Positions 1 to 6,916 of a DNA stretch of 39,130 bases are shown here, piece after piece (the first letter of the stretch is position 1; each line of letters begins with the position of its first letter). The notes below the pieces were generated by a model. It was not told where the DNA came from, made no database searches, and was given only the letters and a program-made list of their open reading frames with translations. Source of the DNA: Deltaproteobacteria bacterium (lineage in GTDB: Bacteria > Desulfobacterota > Binatia > DP-6). Made by a program: the position numbers and the translations under genes. The stretch is from positions 1-39,130 of the forward strand of contig VBKJ01000137.1 in the NCBI GenBank assembly GCA_005879795.1. The letters are read 5' to 3'.

Positions 1-21
1 GTCACATGTGTCACGCCCGCG

Positions 22-933
22 CTACGGATTCCCTGCCGCCAGCCAGCCGGTCAGCCGGCCGAGCTCCTCGCGCCCGCCCTCCCAGAGGAGGGTGCGGGCC
101 TCGCGGGGGCGCCAGACGCCGCCCGACTCGCCCACCAGCCCGGGCGCCGGATCGCGCAACACGGCGGCGCGCAGGAACGGGAACTCGTCGATCAGCGCCG
201 CCACCTCCGAGTCTGCAAAGAAGGGCGCCGTCATGGTCTCGGCGGGCAGGTGGCGCGGACGGCGTTCGCGCTCGCGCTGGGTCTCCTCGCTCGCCCACGC
301 GACCGCCGCCCCCTCGTAGTACCGGAGGACGGTGCGGAGCCCGCCCAGCACCGCCGCGGGGGCCGCCTCGCGCCCAGCGAGGGTCTCGACCTGGCGGCGC
401 ACCCGGAGGACGTCCTCCTGGTAGGCGCCGAGGCGGCTGCCGCCGGCGAGCGCGGAGAGTCCGCGCGTCACCTCCTCGACGCTCACGTGCGTCCCGGGGG
501 GCAGCGGCGGGGGCGGCAGCGTGGCGACCAGCGTGCGCACGCTCGGCGCCTCGGCCGGTGCCGGCGGGACGGCCGCCGCGAGGGCGCGCTCCCAGGTGCT
601 CGGGCCGAGCGCGAGCGGGACCTCGGCGGCGGCGCGGCGCACGAGGAGCAGCACGGCCTTGTGCTCGCGGCGCGCCTCGCGCACCACGCGTGCGTACTCG
701 GCGCAGCTCGGCGCGAGCGCGCCGTTCGCCTGCACCACCGTGTCGCCGACCCGGAGGCCGGCCGCCGCCGCGGCCGACTCGCCGTCCACCGCCGCGACCG
801 CGAGCCCGCTCGACGCAGCCGCCGCGAGCGCGAGCCCCGTCTGGCCCCGGTCCTCTTCGCACGGACCCGCCGCGCGGGCGCTCCCCGCGGTGGCCAGCAC
901 GAGCCCGAGGGTCAGGAGACGAGCGTGCGCCAT
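22..933 (-). CDS. Exported PDZ-domain protein
   Basis: A 303-residue protein. Residues 1-21 (MAHARLL, then a hydrophobic run ending SARA) look like a Sec signal peptide. Residues about 30-100 read as a PDZ fold: GLAVAAVD, then AAAAGLRVGDTVVQANG, the usual carboxylate-binding turn and 'A..AGL..GD.I...NG' signature. The rest is Ala/Pro-rich and helical with no protease motif, so it is probably a periplasmic scaffold rather than an enzyme. The ATG at 933 is chosen because the signal peptide starts exactly there; the open frame continues upstream but is low-complexity Arg/Gly. The start overlaps the 3' end of coaE by 22 nt on the same strand, so the two are probably co-translated. The specific role is unknown. 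Confidence 0.75.
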   Translation of the reverse strand: MAHARLLTLGLVLATAGSARAAGPCEEDRGQTGLALAAAASSGLAVAAVDGESAAAAAGLRVGDTVVQANGALAPSCAEYARVVREARREHKAVLLLVRRAAAEVPLALGPSTWERALAAAVPPAPAEAPSVRTLVATLPPPPLPPGTHVSVEEVTRGLSALAGGSRLGAYQEDVLRVRRQVETLAGREAAPAAVLGGLRTVLRYYEGAAVAWASEETQRERERRPRHLPAETMTAPFFADSEVAALIDEFPFLRAAVLRDPAPGLVGESGGVWRPREARTLLWEGGREELGRLTGWLAAGNP

Positions 934-1514
934 GCGTCCTCCACCGCGGCCTGCAGGGCCGCGGGCGGACCGTCGTTTTCGATCACCAGGTCGGCCTGCC
1001 GCCGCCGCTCGGCGTCGGACAACTGCGCGTCGAGGCGGCGCTCGACCTCCTCGCGCGTGAGTCCGCGCGCGGCCACGATGCGCGCGATCGCGTGCTCGCG
1101 CCGGGTGGAGACCACCCACACCCGATCGACGAGCGGCCGCCAGCCGGCCTCGAGCAGGACCGCCGCCTCGACCACGAGCGGCCCGTCGAACCCCTCGGCG
1201 CGCGCGGCGGCGATGCGGCGGCCGACCTCGGCCGCGATGAGCGGGTGCACGAGCGCGCCCAGGCGCGCGCGGGCCGCCGGGTCGGCGAACACGCGCGCGC
1301 CGAGCGTGCGGCGATCGATCGCGCCGTCCGCGCCGACGACGCCCGGGCCGAAGGCCTCGACCACGCGCGCGAACCCCTCGCTGCCCGGACGGTAGACCTC
1401 GTGCCCGATCCGGTCGGCGTCGATGACGCGCGCCCCGAGCTCGGTCAGGATCGCCGCTACGGTGCTCTTGCCCGCGCCGATCCCGCCCGTGAGCCCCACG
1501 ATCGGAGCCGCCAT
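912..1514 (-). CDS. coaE: Dephospho-CoA kinase
   Basis: A 200-residue protein, the normal CoaE length. It transfers phosphate from ATP to the 3'-hydroxyl of dephospho-CoA, the last step of coenzyme A synthesis, in the cytoplasm. The P-loop is at residues 9-18 (TGGIGAGKST), followed by the family-typical IDADRIGHEVY at about 31-41 and the lid-region sequence RLDAQLSDAERRRQADLVIENDG near the C-terminus (residues about 160-185). The ATG at 1514 directly precedes the P-loop strand; longer in-frame starts would add unrelated Arg-rich sequence. It is the first gene of a minus-strand pair with the PDZ protein and diverges from the alpha/beta hydrolase gene at 1596. Confidence 0.95.
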   Translation of the reverse strand: MAAPIVGLTGGIGAGKSTVAAILTELGARVIDADRIGHEVYRPGSEGFARVVEAFGPGVVGADGAIDRRTLGARVFADPAARARLGALVHPLIAAEVGRRIAAARAEGFDGPLVVEAAVLLEAGWRPLVDRVWVVSTRREHAIARIVAARGLTREEVERRLDAQLSDAERRRQADLVIENDGPPAALQAAVEDAWRTLVS

Positions 1515-1548
1515 CGCCGCCGTCGCTATCCCAAGCCGGGCGGCAAGT

Positions 1549-1577
1549 CGAGGTTCCCCGCGCCCGCGTGCTATAGA
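1549..1577 (+). promoter_or_regulatory. Possible promoter of the alpha/beta hydrolase gene
   Basis: TATAGA at 1572-1577 is a good -10 box in otherwise GC-rich DNA, with a weak -35 candidate (about 1549-1554) 17 bp upstream. The ATG at 1596 lies 18 nt after the -10 box, so the leader would be short. It lies in the divergent gap shared with coaE. Confidence 0.35.
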
Positions 1578-1595
1578 GGCGCGCCGCGCTCCCCC

Positions 1596-2288
1596 ATGAA
1601 GCTCGCCAGCCACCGCCGTCGGATCGCGCTCCCTGGGGGCGGGGCGGTGTCGGCGGTGGTCGCGCTGCCGCCGGGCTTCCGGCGCGGCGGCCGCACGCCC
1701 GCCGTGATCCTGGCGCACGGCGCCGGCGGCGACATGACGAACCCGTTCCTCTCGAGCGTGCAGACCGGCCTCGCCCGCGAGGGCTTCGTGGCGGTCAAGT
1801 TCAACTTCCCCTACACGGAGGCCCGCCGGCGCGCGCCCGACCCGCGCCCCGTGCTCGAGCGCTGCTACCGTGCGGTCGTGGACGCCGTGCTCGCCGATCG
1901 CTCGCTCGGGCCGCCCTGGATCGCGATCGGGGGCAAGTCACTGGGCGGCCGGATCGCCTCCCACCTCGCCGCCGCCGGCGCCCCCGCGCGCGGCCTCCTC
2001 TTCCTCGGCTATCCGCTGCACCCTGCCGGGCGGCCGGAGCAGCTCCGCGCCGACCACCTCCCGGGCGTGGCGCTCCCGATGCTGTTCGTGCAGGGCACGC
2101 GCGACACCCTCTGCGACCTGGAGCTGCTTCGCCCCGTGCTCGCCCGGCTGCCGCGCGCGACGCTCCACACCATCGAGGGTGGCGACCACTCCTTCCGCGT
2201 CCCGCGCCGCGCGGGACGAACGGACGCCGACGTGTGGACGGAGATCGTCGCGGTGGCCGCGCGCTGGCTGCGGGGGCTCGGCGCGTAG
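1596..2288 (+). CDS. Alpha/beta hydrolase of the KANL3/Tex30 (COG3571-like) type
   Basis: A 230-residue cytosolic protein with no signal peptide. The fold landmarks are in order: PAVILAHGAGGDM near residue 38 (oxyanion loop), VKFNFPYTEARRR near 68, the nucleophile elbow GGKSLGGRIAS near 112 (G-K-S-L-G, catalytic Ser), FLGYPLHPAGRPE after it, an acid-bearing VQGTRDTLCDLELL, and the C-terminal GGDHSFRVPRR carrying the catalytic His. This set (GKSLGGR, GYPLHP, GGDHS) is the usual signature of the KANL3/Tex30-like dienelactone-hydrolase relatives, whose substrates are generally unknown. The ATG at 1596 is the first residue of the conserved domain. The 3' end converges with the ferritin-like gene across 19 bp. 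Confidence 0.85.
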   Translation: MKLASHRRRIALPGGGAVSAVVALPPGFRRGGRTPAVILAHGAGGDMTNPFLSSVQTGLAREGFVAVKFNFPYTEARRRAPDPRPVLERCYRAVVDAVLADRSLGPPWIAIGGKSLGGRIASHLAAAGAPARGLLFLGYPLHPAGRPEQLRADHLPGVALPMLFVQGTRDTLCDLELLRPVLARLPRATLHTIEGGDHSFRVPRRAGRTDADVWTEIVAVAARWLRGLGA

Positions 2289-2292
2289 CGGG

Positions 2293-2323
2293 CGCGCCGC
2301 GCCGCCACTACCCGCGCGGCGCG
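2293..2323. terminator. GC hairpin between convergent genes
   Basis: Perfect 9-bp inverted repeat (CGCGCCGCG at 2293-2301 against CGCGGCGCG at 2315-2323) with a 13-nt loop, across the stop codons of the hydrolase (+) and the ferritin-like gene (-). There is no U tract. It could stop transcription in both directions, but GC-rich DNA yields such stems easily. Confidence 0.35.
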
Positions 2324-2793
2324 AGCGCGGGTCGGACGAGGCCGGCGTGATACGCGCGCAGCCAGGCGACGGTCGCCGTCTCGCCCTCGGCCACGAGGCG
2401 GAGGATCTCGCGCGTCTCGAGGTCCTGGTCGAGCCGCTCGAGCACGTCGGCTATCGGCCGGGTCGCGGCTGCGTCGTCGGGGTAGCGAGCGAGGAAGAGC
2501 GCGAGCTTCTGCTCGTCGGAGACCTGCGCCGAGCCGAAGCGCTCGACGGCGGCGGCGCGCACGGGCTCGGCGAGCTGCGCGCTCGGCCGAACGCCCATCT
2601 CGCCCAGGCGCTCGGCCAGAAGCTCGGCGTGGGCGGCCTCCCGCTCCGCGATGACGCGCAGCCCGCCGCGGAGGCCGTCGAGGGCGCAGACGGCGATCCA
2701 CGCCGCCAGCACCTCGGCCGAGGCCGCCTCGGCCGCCCGCAGGTCGTCGAGGAAGCGGATCACCCACTCGCGCTCGGGCTCGGGAGCGCTCAC
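2308..2793 (-). CDS. Ferritin-like four-helix protein (paralogue with intact metal motif)
   Basis: A 161-residue, almost entirely helical protein. Candidate di-metal ligands are E22 in helix 1, E52-x-x-H55 in helix 2 (EAAH), and E136/E138 in the last helix, the arrangement expected of ferritin/rubrerythrin-like domains. No signal peptide or membrane segment. It is a tandem paralogue of the gene just upstream (2798-3268): both share 'LDDLRAAE/LDAFQAAE', 'LRGGLRVI', 'VSD..KLAL.L.R' and a C-terminal 'E..TA/RASL(A/R)WLR'. The start is GTG at 2793, 4 nt after the stop of the upstream gene, so the pair is one operon. The function (metal storage, peroxide reduction or an oxygenase-type activity) cannot be told from sequence. 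Confidence 0.6.
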   Translation of the reverse strand: MSAPEPEREWVIRFLDDLRAAEAASAEVLAAWIAVCALDGLRGGLRVIAEREAAHAELLAERLGEMGVRPSAQLAEPVRAAAVERFGSAQVSDEQKLALFLARYPDDAAATRPIADVLERLDQDLETREILRLVAEGETATVAWLRAYHAGLVRPALAPRG

Positions 2794-2797
2794 GGCT

Positions 2798-3268
2798 TCA
2801 CGCCCCTTCCCGCTCGAGCGCGTCGCGCATGCGCCTCAGCCAGCGGAGGCTCGCCCGCTCGTCGTCGACGATCGTTTCGAGGAGCGCCTGGGTCTCGGCG
2901 TCGCCCTGCGCCCCGCGCACCAGCTCACCGAGTCGGGCGTCCTCGCCCGCAGGCAGGCGTCCGAGGAGGAGGGCCAGCTTCGAGCGGTCGGAGACGCCCG
3001 GATCGGCGACCACGCCGCACAGCGCGGCCAGATCGCGACTCGGCCGCGCGCCGGGAACGCCGCCGAGCGAGCGCAGGCGCGCCTCGGCGAGGGCGGCGTG
3101 CCGCCGATCCCGCGCGCGGATGACACGCAGCCCGCCGCGGAGGCGCACGTCCGCGCAGGCGACGATCCAGCGCCCGATCGCCTCGGCGCCCGCCCACTCG
3201 GCCGCCTGGAAGGCGTCGAGGAGCCCGAGCACCCGCGCTGGCTCGGAGCCGGGAAGCGGCCGGAGCAT
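2798..3268 (-). CDS. Ferritin-like four-helix protein (paralogue with degenerate metal motif)
   Basis: A 156-residue helical protein, first gene of the ferritin-like pair. It aligns end to end with its neighbour, but the helix-2 ExxH motif has become D54-R-R-H57. Helix 1 retains E24 and the last helix has D135-D-E137. One ligand has thus moved from Glu to Asp and the site may be altered or lost, so a heterodimer with one active and one structural subunit is possible. The ATG at 3268 lies directly behind a TTGACA / TAGCCT promoter, which predicts a leaderless message and supports this start. The family call rests on residue pattern only. Confidence 0.55.
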   Translation of the reverse strand: MLRPLPGSEPARVLGLLDAFQAAEWAGAEAIGRWIVACADVRLRGGLRVIRARDRRHAALAEARLRSLGGVPGARPSRDLAALCGVVADPGVSDRSKLALLLGRLPAGEDARLGELVRGAQGDAETQALLETIVDDERASLRWLRRMRDALEREGA

Positions 3269-3305
3269 CGCACGAAGGCTACGGCTTCCGTGCCGGGAGT
3301 GTCAA
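3269..3305 (-). promoter_or_regulatory. Leaderless-type promoter of the ferritin-like pair
   Basis: On the minus strand: TTGACA (3305-3300), an 18-bp spacer, TAGCCT (3281-3276), then 7 nt (3275-3269) and the ATG at 3268. The predicted transcription start coincides with the start codon. No Shine-Dalgarno sequence is present. Confidence 0.6.
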
Positions 3306-3314
3306 ACTTCGCGC

Positions 3315-6095
3315 CTACTTGCGGCCGACGACGCGGATCTTGTGCCGGCGCTCGACGGGCGGCGCCTCGCTGCGCGTGAGCACGGCCGCGAGCAGCTGCC
3401 CGAGCCGCAACGCGCCCCCGGCGTGCACGGGGTCGGCGAGCGCGGCAGCGAAGGCGGCCGCGGCGTCGTCGGGGCCGGGCACGAGGATCACGCTCGGCGG
3501 CGGGTCGAGCGCGGCGAGCCGCGCCACGATCCCGTAGCCGTCGCGGCGGGGCAGGGCCAGATCCACCACCACCACCTCCGGTCGCACCACCTGGAGGAGG
3601 TCGCCAGCCTGCTTCGCGTCCCAGGCCATCGACACCGAGAGGCCCCCGCGCGCGAGCGCCTGACGGAGGCTCATGAGCGCATCCACCTCGGCGCCCGCCG
3701 TGACCACCCGCGTGCCGCGCACGGCGTAGCGCGCGAGCGTCGCCACCACCTCGTCGGGATCGATCGGGCTCCCGACCGCCTCGATCATGCCGAGCATGAG
3801 CGCGCGGTCGGCGCCGGGATCCGCCAGACAGCCCCAGAAGCGCGCCCCGTAACCCGCCGCGCGCGCCGCGGCGACCGCGCCGAGCGCACCGGGCGCGAGC
3901 AGGTTCACGACGATCCGCGCCGGCGAGAGCTCCGCGAGCTGCTCGGCCAGGTCGTCCGCCGGCGGCATCACCTCCACGTGATGCTCGTCGAGGGCCCTCT
4001 CTCTCCAGCTGTCCGCGACGTCGACCACGAGGATCGGCCGCCGTCCGGTCTCCATCTCGCGCACGCGCGGCCGCGCCGCGGCCGGCGCCGTCACCGTCAC
4101 CACCCGCACCGGCTCGCTTGCGGGCGGAAGTGGGGCCGGGGGCGGCGCCGCGGCGGGCGGGGCCTTCAGCCGATCCCCCTCTGCGCGCAGCCGCTCGAGC
4201 TCGGCCGCCTGGGCCTTCACCTCCGTGGCGCGCCGCGCGAGGCTGGCCTCGAGCTCGCCGAGCGCCGCCTGTGCCGAGCCGAGCGCGCTCGTGAGCTGCG
4301 CCCGCTCCTCCCGCTCGCGGGCGAGCGCCTCGCGCAGGTGGGCGTCGGCGCCCGAGGCCGCGGCCGCGTCGGCGGCCAGACGATCGCGCTCCGCCTCCGT
4401 CGCCGACAGCGACTCGCGCAGGCGGTCGCGCTCGGCGGCGAGCGACTCGAGGCGTGCGGCGAGCGTGGCCATGTCGGCGTCCCGCTCGCGGCCCGCGCTG
4501 GTCGTCCGCCCCGCCTCCTCGCGCAAGCGCTCCGCCTCGCGCGTCAACTCGCCCAGGCGCGCGGTGGCCGCCAGCTCGCGCGCCCGTCCCTCGCCGAGGG
4601 CGATCTCGAGCCGGTCCTGCTCGGCGCTCGCGGCCCGTCCGGCCGCCACCAGGCGCTCGATCTCCGCGTTCGCGCGCGCCGCCTCGTCCTCGAGCGCGCC
4701 CGTGATCGCGCGCGCCGAGCCGAGCGCCCCGCCCAGCATCTCGACCTCGGCCGTCGCCGCCGCCAGCGCGTCCTCCGCCCTCCGCGCACGCTCGCGCGCC
4801 TCGTGCACGGCCTCCTCGCCCTGCAACCGCTCGCGCCCGCCCGCCGTCTCGAGCTCCTCGCGCAGGCGCTGCTCGCGCGCCGCCGCCGCGCGGAGCTCGC
4901 TCGCGAGCGCCGCGTGTCCCTGCTCCCGCTCGCGGAGCTGGGCGCGGGCGCCAGCCACGGCCTCCTCGGCCTCCTCCGCCCGCGTGCGCAGGCGCTCGAC
5001 CTCGGCCGCCCGCTCCGCGGCGCGCGCCGCCGCCGTCGCCTCGTTCGCCGCGGCCGCCCGGCGCACCCCCTCGAGGTCGGCGATCGCGCTCGCCGTCGCA
5101 CGCTCGGCCGAGGCACGCGCCGCCTCGAGCGCCGCCTCGGCGCGCGCCCGCGCGGCGCGCTCGGCCGCCGCGGTCTCGAGCGCCGCGGCCAGCCGCGCCC
5201 GCTCGCGCTCGGCGCCCGCCAGCGCGGCGGCGAGCGTCTCGGCGCGCTCCGCGTCCCGCTTCGCCTGCTCGAAATCAGCGGCCAGCCGCGTCCGGTCGGC
5301 CGCGGCGAGCTCGAGGGCCGCGCGCAGGCGATCGGTATCACCGCTGCGCGCCGCGAGCTCGGCGGCGAGCACGGCGCGCTCGGCGCTCCGCGCCGCCACC
5401 TCGCCGCGCAGCTGCTCGCGGTCGGCCACGAGCGCCGTCACCTCGGCAGCCGGCTTGGGGACCGGAGCGGCGACCGGCGCCCGCGGCGCGCCGACCGGCT
5501 CGACGCCGCCCCGGCGCCGCACCGCCTCGATCATCGCCGCCAGCTCGCCGAGCGGGCGCTCGAGCGTGCGCACGTCGCGCTCCGCGAACGAGCGCGGCGC
5601 GAGAGCGATCAGCACGAGGCTGCCGACCGGCGTCGGTCCGGCGTGCAGCGGGATACACGCGATGGTGCGCACCGCCGCCGCATGCTCGACCAGGCGCGGG
5701 ACGTAGCGGTTCCGCGCCACGCTCTCGATCAGGTAGGCGCGGCGGTTCAAGAGCCCGTTGAGCGGCATGTCCCACGCCGTCGGGTCGGTGCGGCGCGCGT
5801 TGCGCAGGCGGCGGCAGCCCTCCTCGGAAAGGCCGACCTCTGCGACCAGACGGAGGAGCCCCTGCCGCTGGTCGAAGAGGCAGAGGGCGCCGGCCTGCGC
5901 CCGGCTCGCCTCGAGGATGGCGCGCAGCGCGGGCTCGAGCGCATCCTCGGGCGCCGCGGCGTCGGCGGCGATCTCACGCAGCCGCTCGCGCAGCGCCTCC
6001 CCCACCGCGGGCGGCCGAGCCGCGGGCGGGGCCGACGTCTCCGGCACCGCGTTCCGCCCCCCGGGGCGGCGAGGCTTGCGGGGGAAGATCGCCAT
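3315..6095 (-). CDS. GAF domain / long coiled coil / receiver-like domain protein
   Basis: A 926-residue cytosolic protein. Residues about 40-195 resemble a GAF sensor domain (AGALCLFDQRQGLLRLVAEVGL, later IACIPLHAGPTPVGSLVLIAL). Residues about 220-660 are an uninterrupted Ala/Glu/Arg coiled coil. After a Pro-rich hinge the C-terminus holds two receiver-like folds. The first (about 705-810) lacks a recognisable phospho-acceptor. The second (about 810-905) has VVVVDLALPRRDGYG with the usual Asp, but the acidic pair at strand 1 is replaced by VVTAGAE. There is no histidine-kinase, cyclase or DNA-binding domain, so this looks like a scaffold or polarity-type signalling protein. The start ATG is preceded by AAAGG at about 7 nt. 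It diverges from the TPR gene. Confidence 0.75.
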   Translation of the reverse strand: MAIFPRKPRRPGGRNAVPETSAPPAARPPAVGEALRERLREIAADAAAPEDALEPALRAILEASRAQAGALCLFDQRQGLLRLVAEVGLSEEGCRRLRNARRTDPTAWDMPLNGLLNRRAYLIESVARNRYVPRLVEHAAAVRTIACIPLHAGPTPVGSLVLIALAPRSFAERDVRTLERPLGELAAMIEAVRRRGGVEPVGAPRAPVAAPVPKPAAEVTALVADREQLRGEVAARSAERAVLAAELAARSGDTDRLRAALELAAADRTRLAADFEQAKRDAERAETLAAALAGAERERARLAAALETAAAERAARARAEAALEAARASAERATASAIADLEGVRRAAAANEATAAARAAERAAEVERLRTRAEEAEEAVAGARAQLREREQGHAALASELRAAAAREQRLREELETAGGRERLQGEEAVHEARERARRAEDALAAATAEVEMLGGALGSARAITGALEDEAARANAEIERLVAAGRAASAEQDRLEIALGEGRARELAATARLGELTREAERLREEAGRTTSAGRERDADMATLAARLESLAAERDRLRESLSATEAERDRLAADAAAASGADAHLREALAREREERAQLTSALGSAQAALGELEASLARRATEVKAQAAELERLRAEGDRLKAPPAAAPPPAPLPPASEPVRVVTVTAPAAARPRVREMETGRRPILVVDVADSWRERALDEHHVEVMPPADDLAEQLAELSPARIVVNLLAPGALGAVAAARAAGYGARFWGCLADPGADRALMLGMIEAVGSPIDPDEVVATLARYAVRGTRVVTAGAEVDALMSLRQALARGGLSVSMAWDAKQAGDLLQVVRPEVVVVDLALPRRDGYGIVARLAALDPPPSVILVPGPDDAAAAFAAALADPVHAGGALRLGQLLAAVLTRSEAPPVERRHKIRVVGRK

Positions 6096-6231
6096 CGCGC
6101 GCCTTTTGCAACGCCTGTGCCGGGTGGAGGCGATCCTCCTCCCGGCCCGAAGGCGGCCGGATGGTCAAAAACGCACACCCGGCGGTACGATTGCGTCGCA
6201 GGACGGAGGCGCTCCCAACGGCCGCGAAGAG

Positions 6232-6270
6232 TTGACTTCGGGCGGCCCAATGGGCATGGTCCCTGCTTTC
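6232..6270 (+). promoter_or_regulatory. Promoter of the TPR-glpD operon
   Basis: TTGACT at 6232-6237, a 17-bp spacer, CATGGT at 6255-6260, then 10 nt and the ATG at 6271. The two upstream in-frame ATGs (6250, 6256) fall between or inside the promoter boxes, which argues against them as starts. The -10 match is modest. The remainder of the 175-bp divergent gap (6096-6231) shows only a small GGAGG-CGAT-CCTCC hairpin. Confidence 0.4.
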
Positions 6271-6906
6271 ATGCGCTCTTTCCGCGCCAGTCAGGTCCTC
6301 ATGGCACTCGCCTGCTGGAGCCTGGCGACCCCGGCCCGCGCCTGGGACGATCCGGTCGCGGGCCTCGCCGCCCGCGCGCGCGCCGAGTGCGAGACCGGCC
6401 GCCGCGCGACCGATCGGCAGGTGCGGAAGGATCACTTCGACCGCGGCCAGGCGCTCGCCGAGCGCGCCGTCGCGCTCAACGACACGAGCGCCGACGCGCA
6501 CTTCGCCCTCTTCTGCAACCTGGGCGAGCTCATGCGCCTCGACGGCGAGACCCTCTCCCAGGTCTTCCAGCTCCGCCGCCTGATGGCGGAGGTCAACCGC
6601 ACGCTCGAGCTCGATCCGAATCACGTCGATGCGATGGCCGCCAAGGGCACGCTCCTCGTCCGCCTCCCGCGCCTGCTCGGTGGCGACGCCGTGAGGGGCG
6701 AGGCGATGCTCCGCCAGGTGATCCTGCGCGACCCGAGCGCGGTCAGCTCGCGTCTCGCGCTCGCCAACGTGTGCGAGGCGCGGGGCGACCGCGACGAGGC
6801 GCTCGCCTTCGCCACCCGCGCGCTCCAGATCGCGCGCGAGCAGGGCCGCGCCGACAAGATCGCCGAGGCACAGGCGACGCTCGCCGAGCTGCGCGCGGCC
6901 CGCTGA
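6271..6906 (+). CDS. Exported tetratricopeptide-repeat protein
   Basis: A 211-residue protein. Residues 1-24 (MRSFRASQVLMALACWSLATPARA, then WDD) form a clear Sec signal peptide, so it is periplasmic. TPR-type helix pairs follow, for example FDRGQALAERAVALNDTSADAHF, VNRTLELDPNHVDAMAAKG and ILRDPSAVSSRLALANVCEARGDRDEALAFATRALQIA. It resembles TPR proteins that tether partners and has no catalytic motif. ATG 6271 is chosen over in-frame ATGs at 6250 and 6256 because the promoter boxes surround those two. The stop codon lies 10 nt before glpD, so the two are probably co-transcribed. Confidence 0.75.
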   Translation: MRSFRASQVLMALACWSLATPARAWDDPVAGLAARARAECETGRRATDRQVRKDHFDRGQALAERAVALNDTSADAHFALFCNLGELMRLDGETLSQVFQLRRLMAEVNRTLELDPNHVDAMAAKGTLLVRLPRLLGGDAVRGEAMLRQVILRDPSAVSSRLALANVCEARGDRDEALAFATRALQIAREQGRADKIAEAQATLAELRAAR

Positions 6907-6916
6907 TCGCGCCGCG

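Noticed and set aside
1-21. GTCAC-ATGT-GTCAC direct repeat at the left edge
   Set aside because: Too short and cut by the window edge to interpret; nothing matching it was seen elsewhere.
6-1595. N-terminal 530 codons of the long plus-strand frame ending at 2288
   Set aside because: This part is antisense to the PDZ and coaE genes and is low-complexity. Only the part from ATG 1596 carries the hydrolase domain.
6250-6270. ATG 6250 or 6256 as start of the TPR protein
   Set aside because: Both would lie between or inside the -35 and -10 boxes of the likely promoter; ATG 6271 gives a clean signal peptide.
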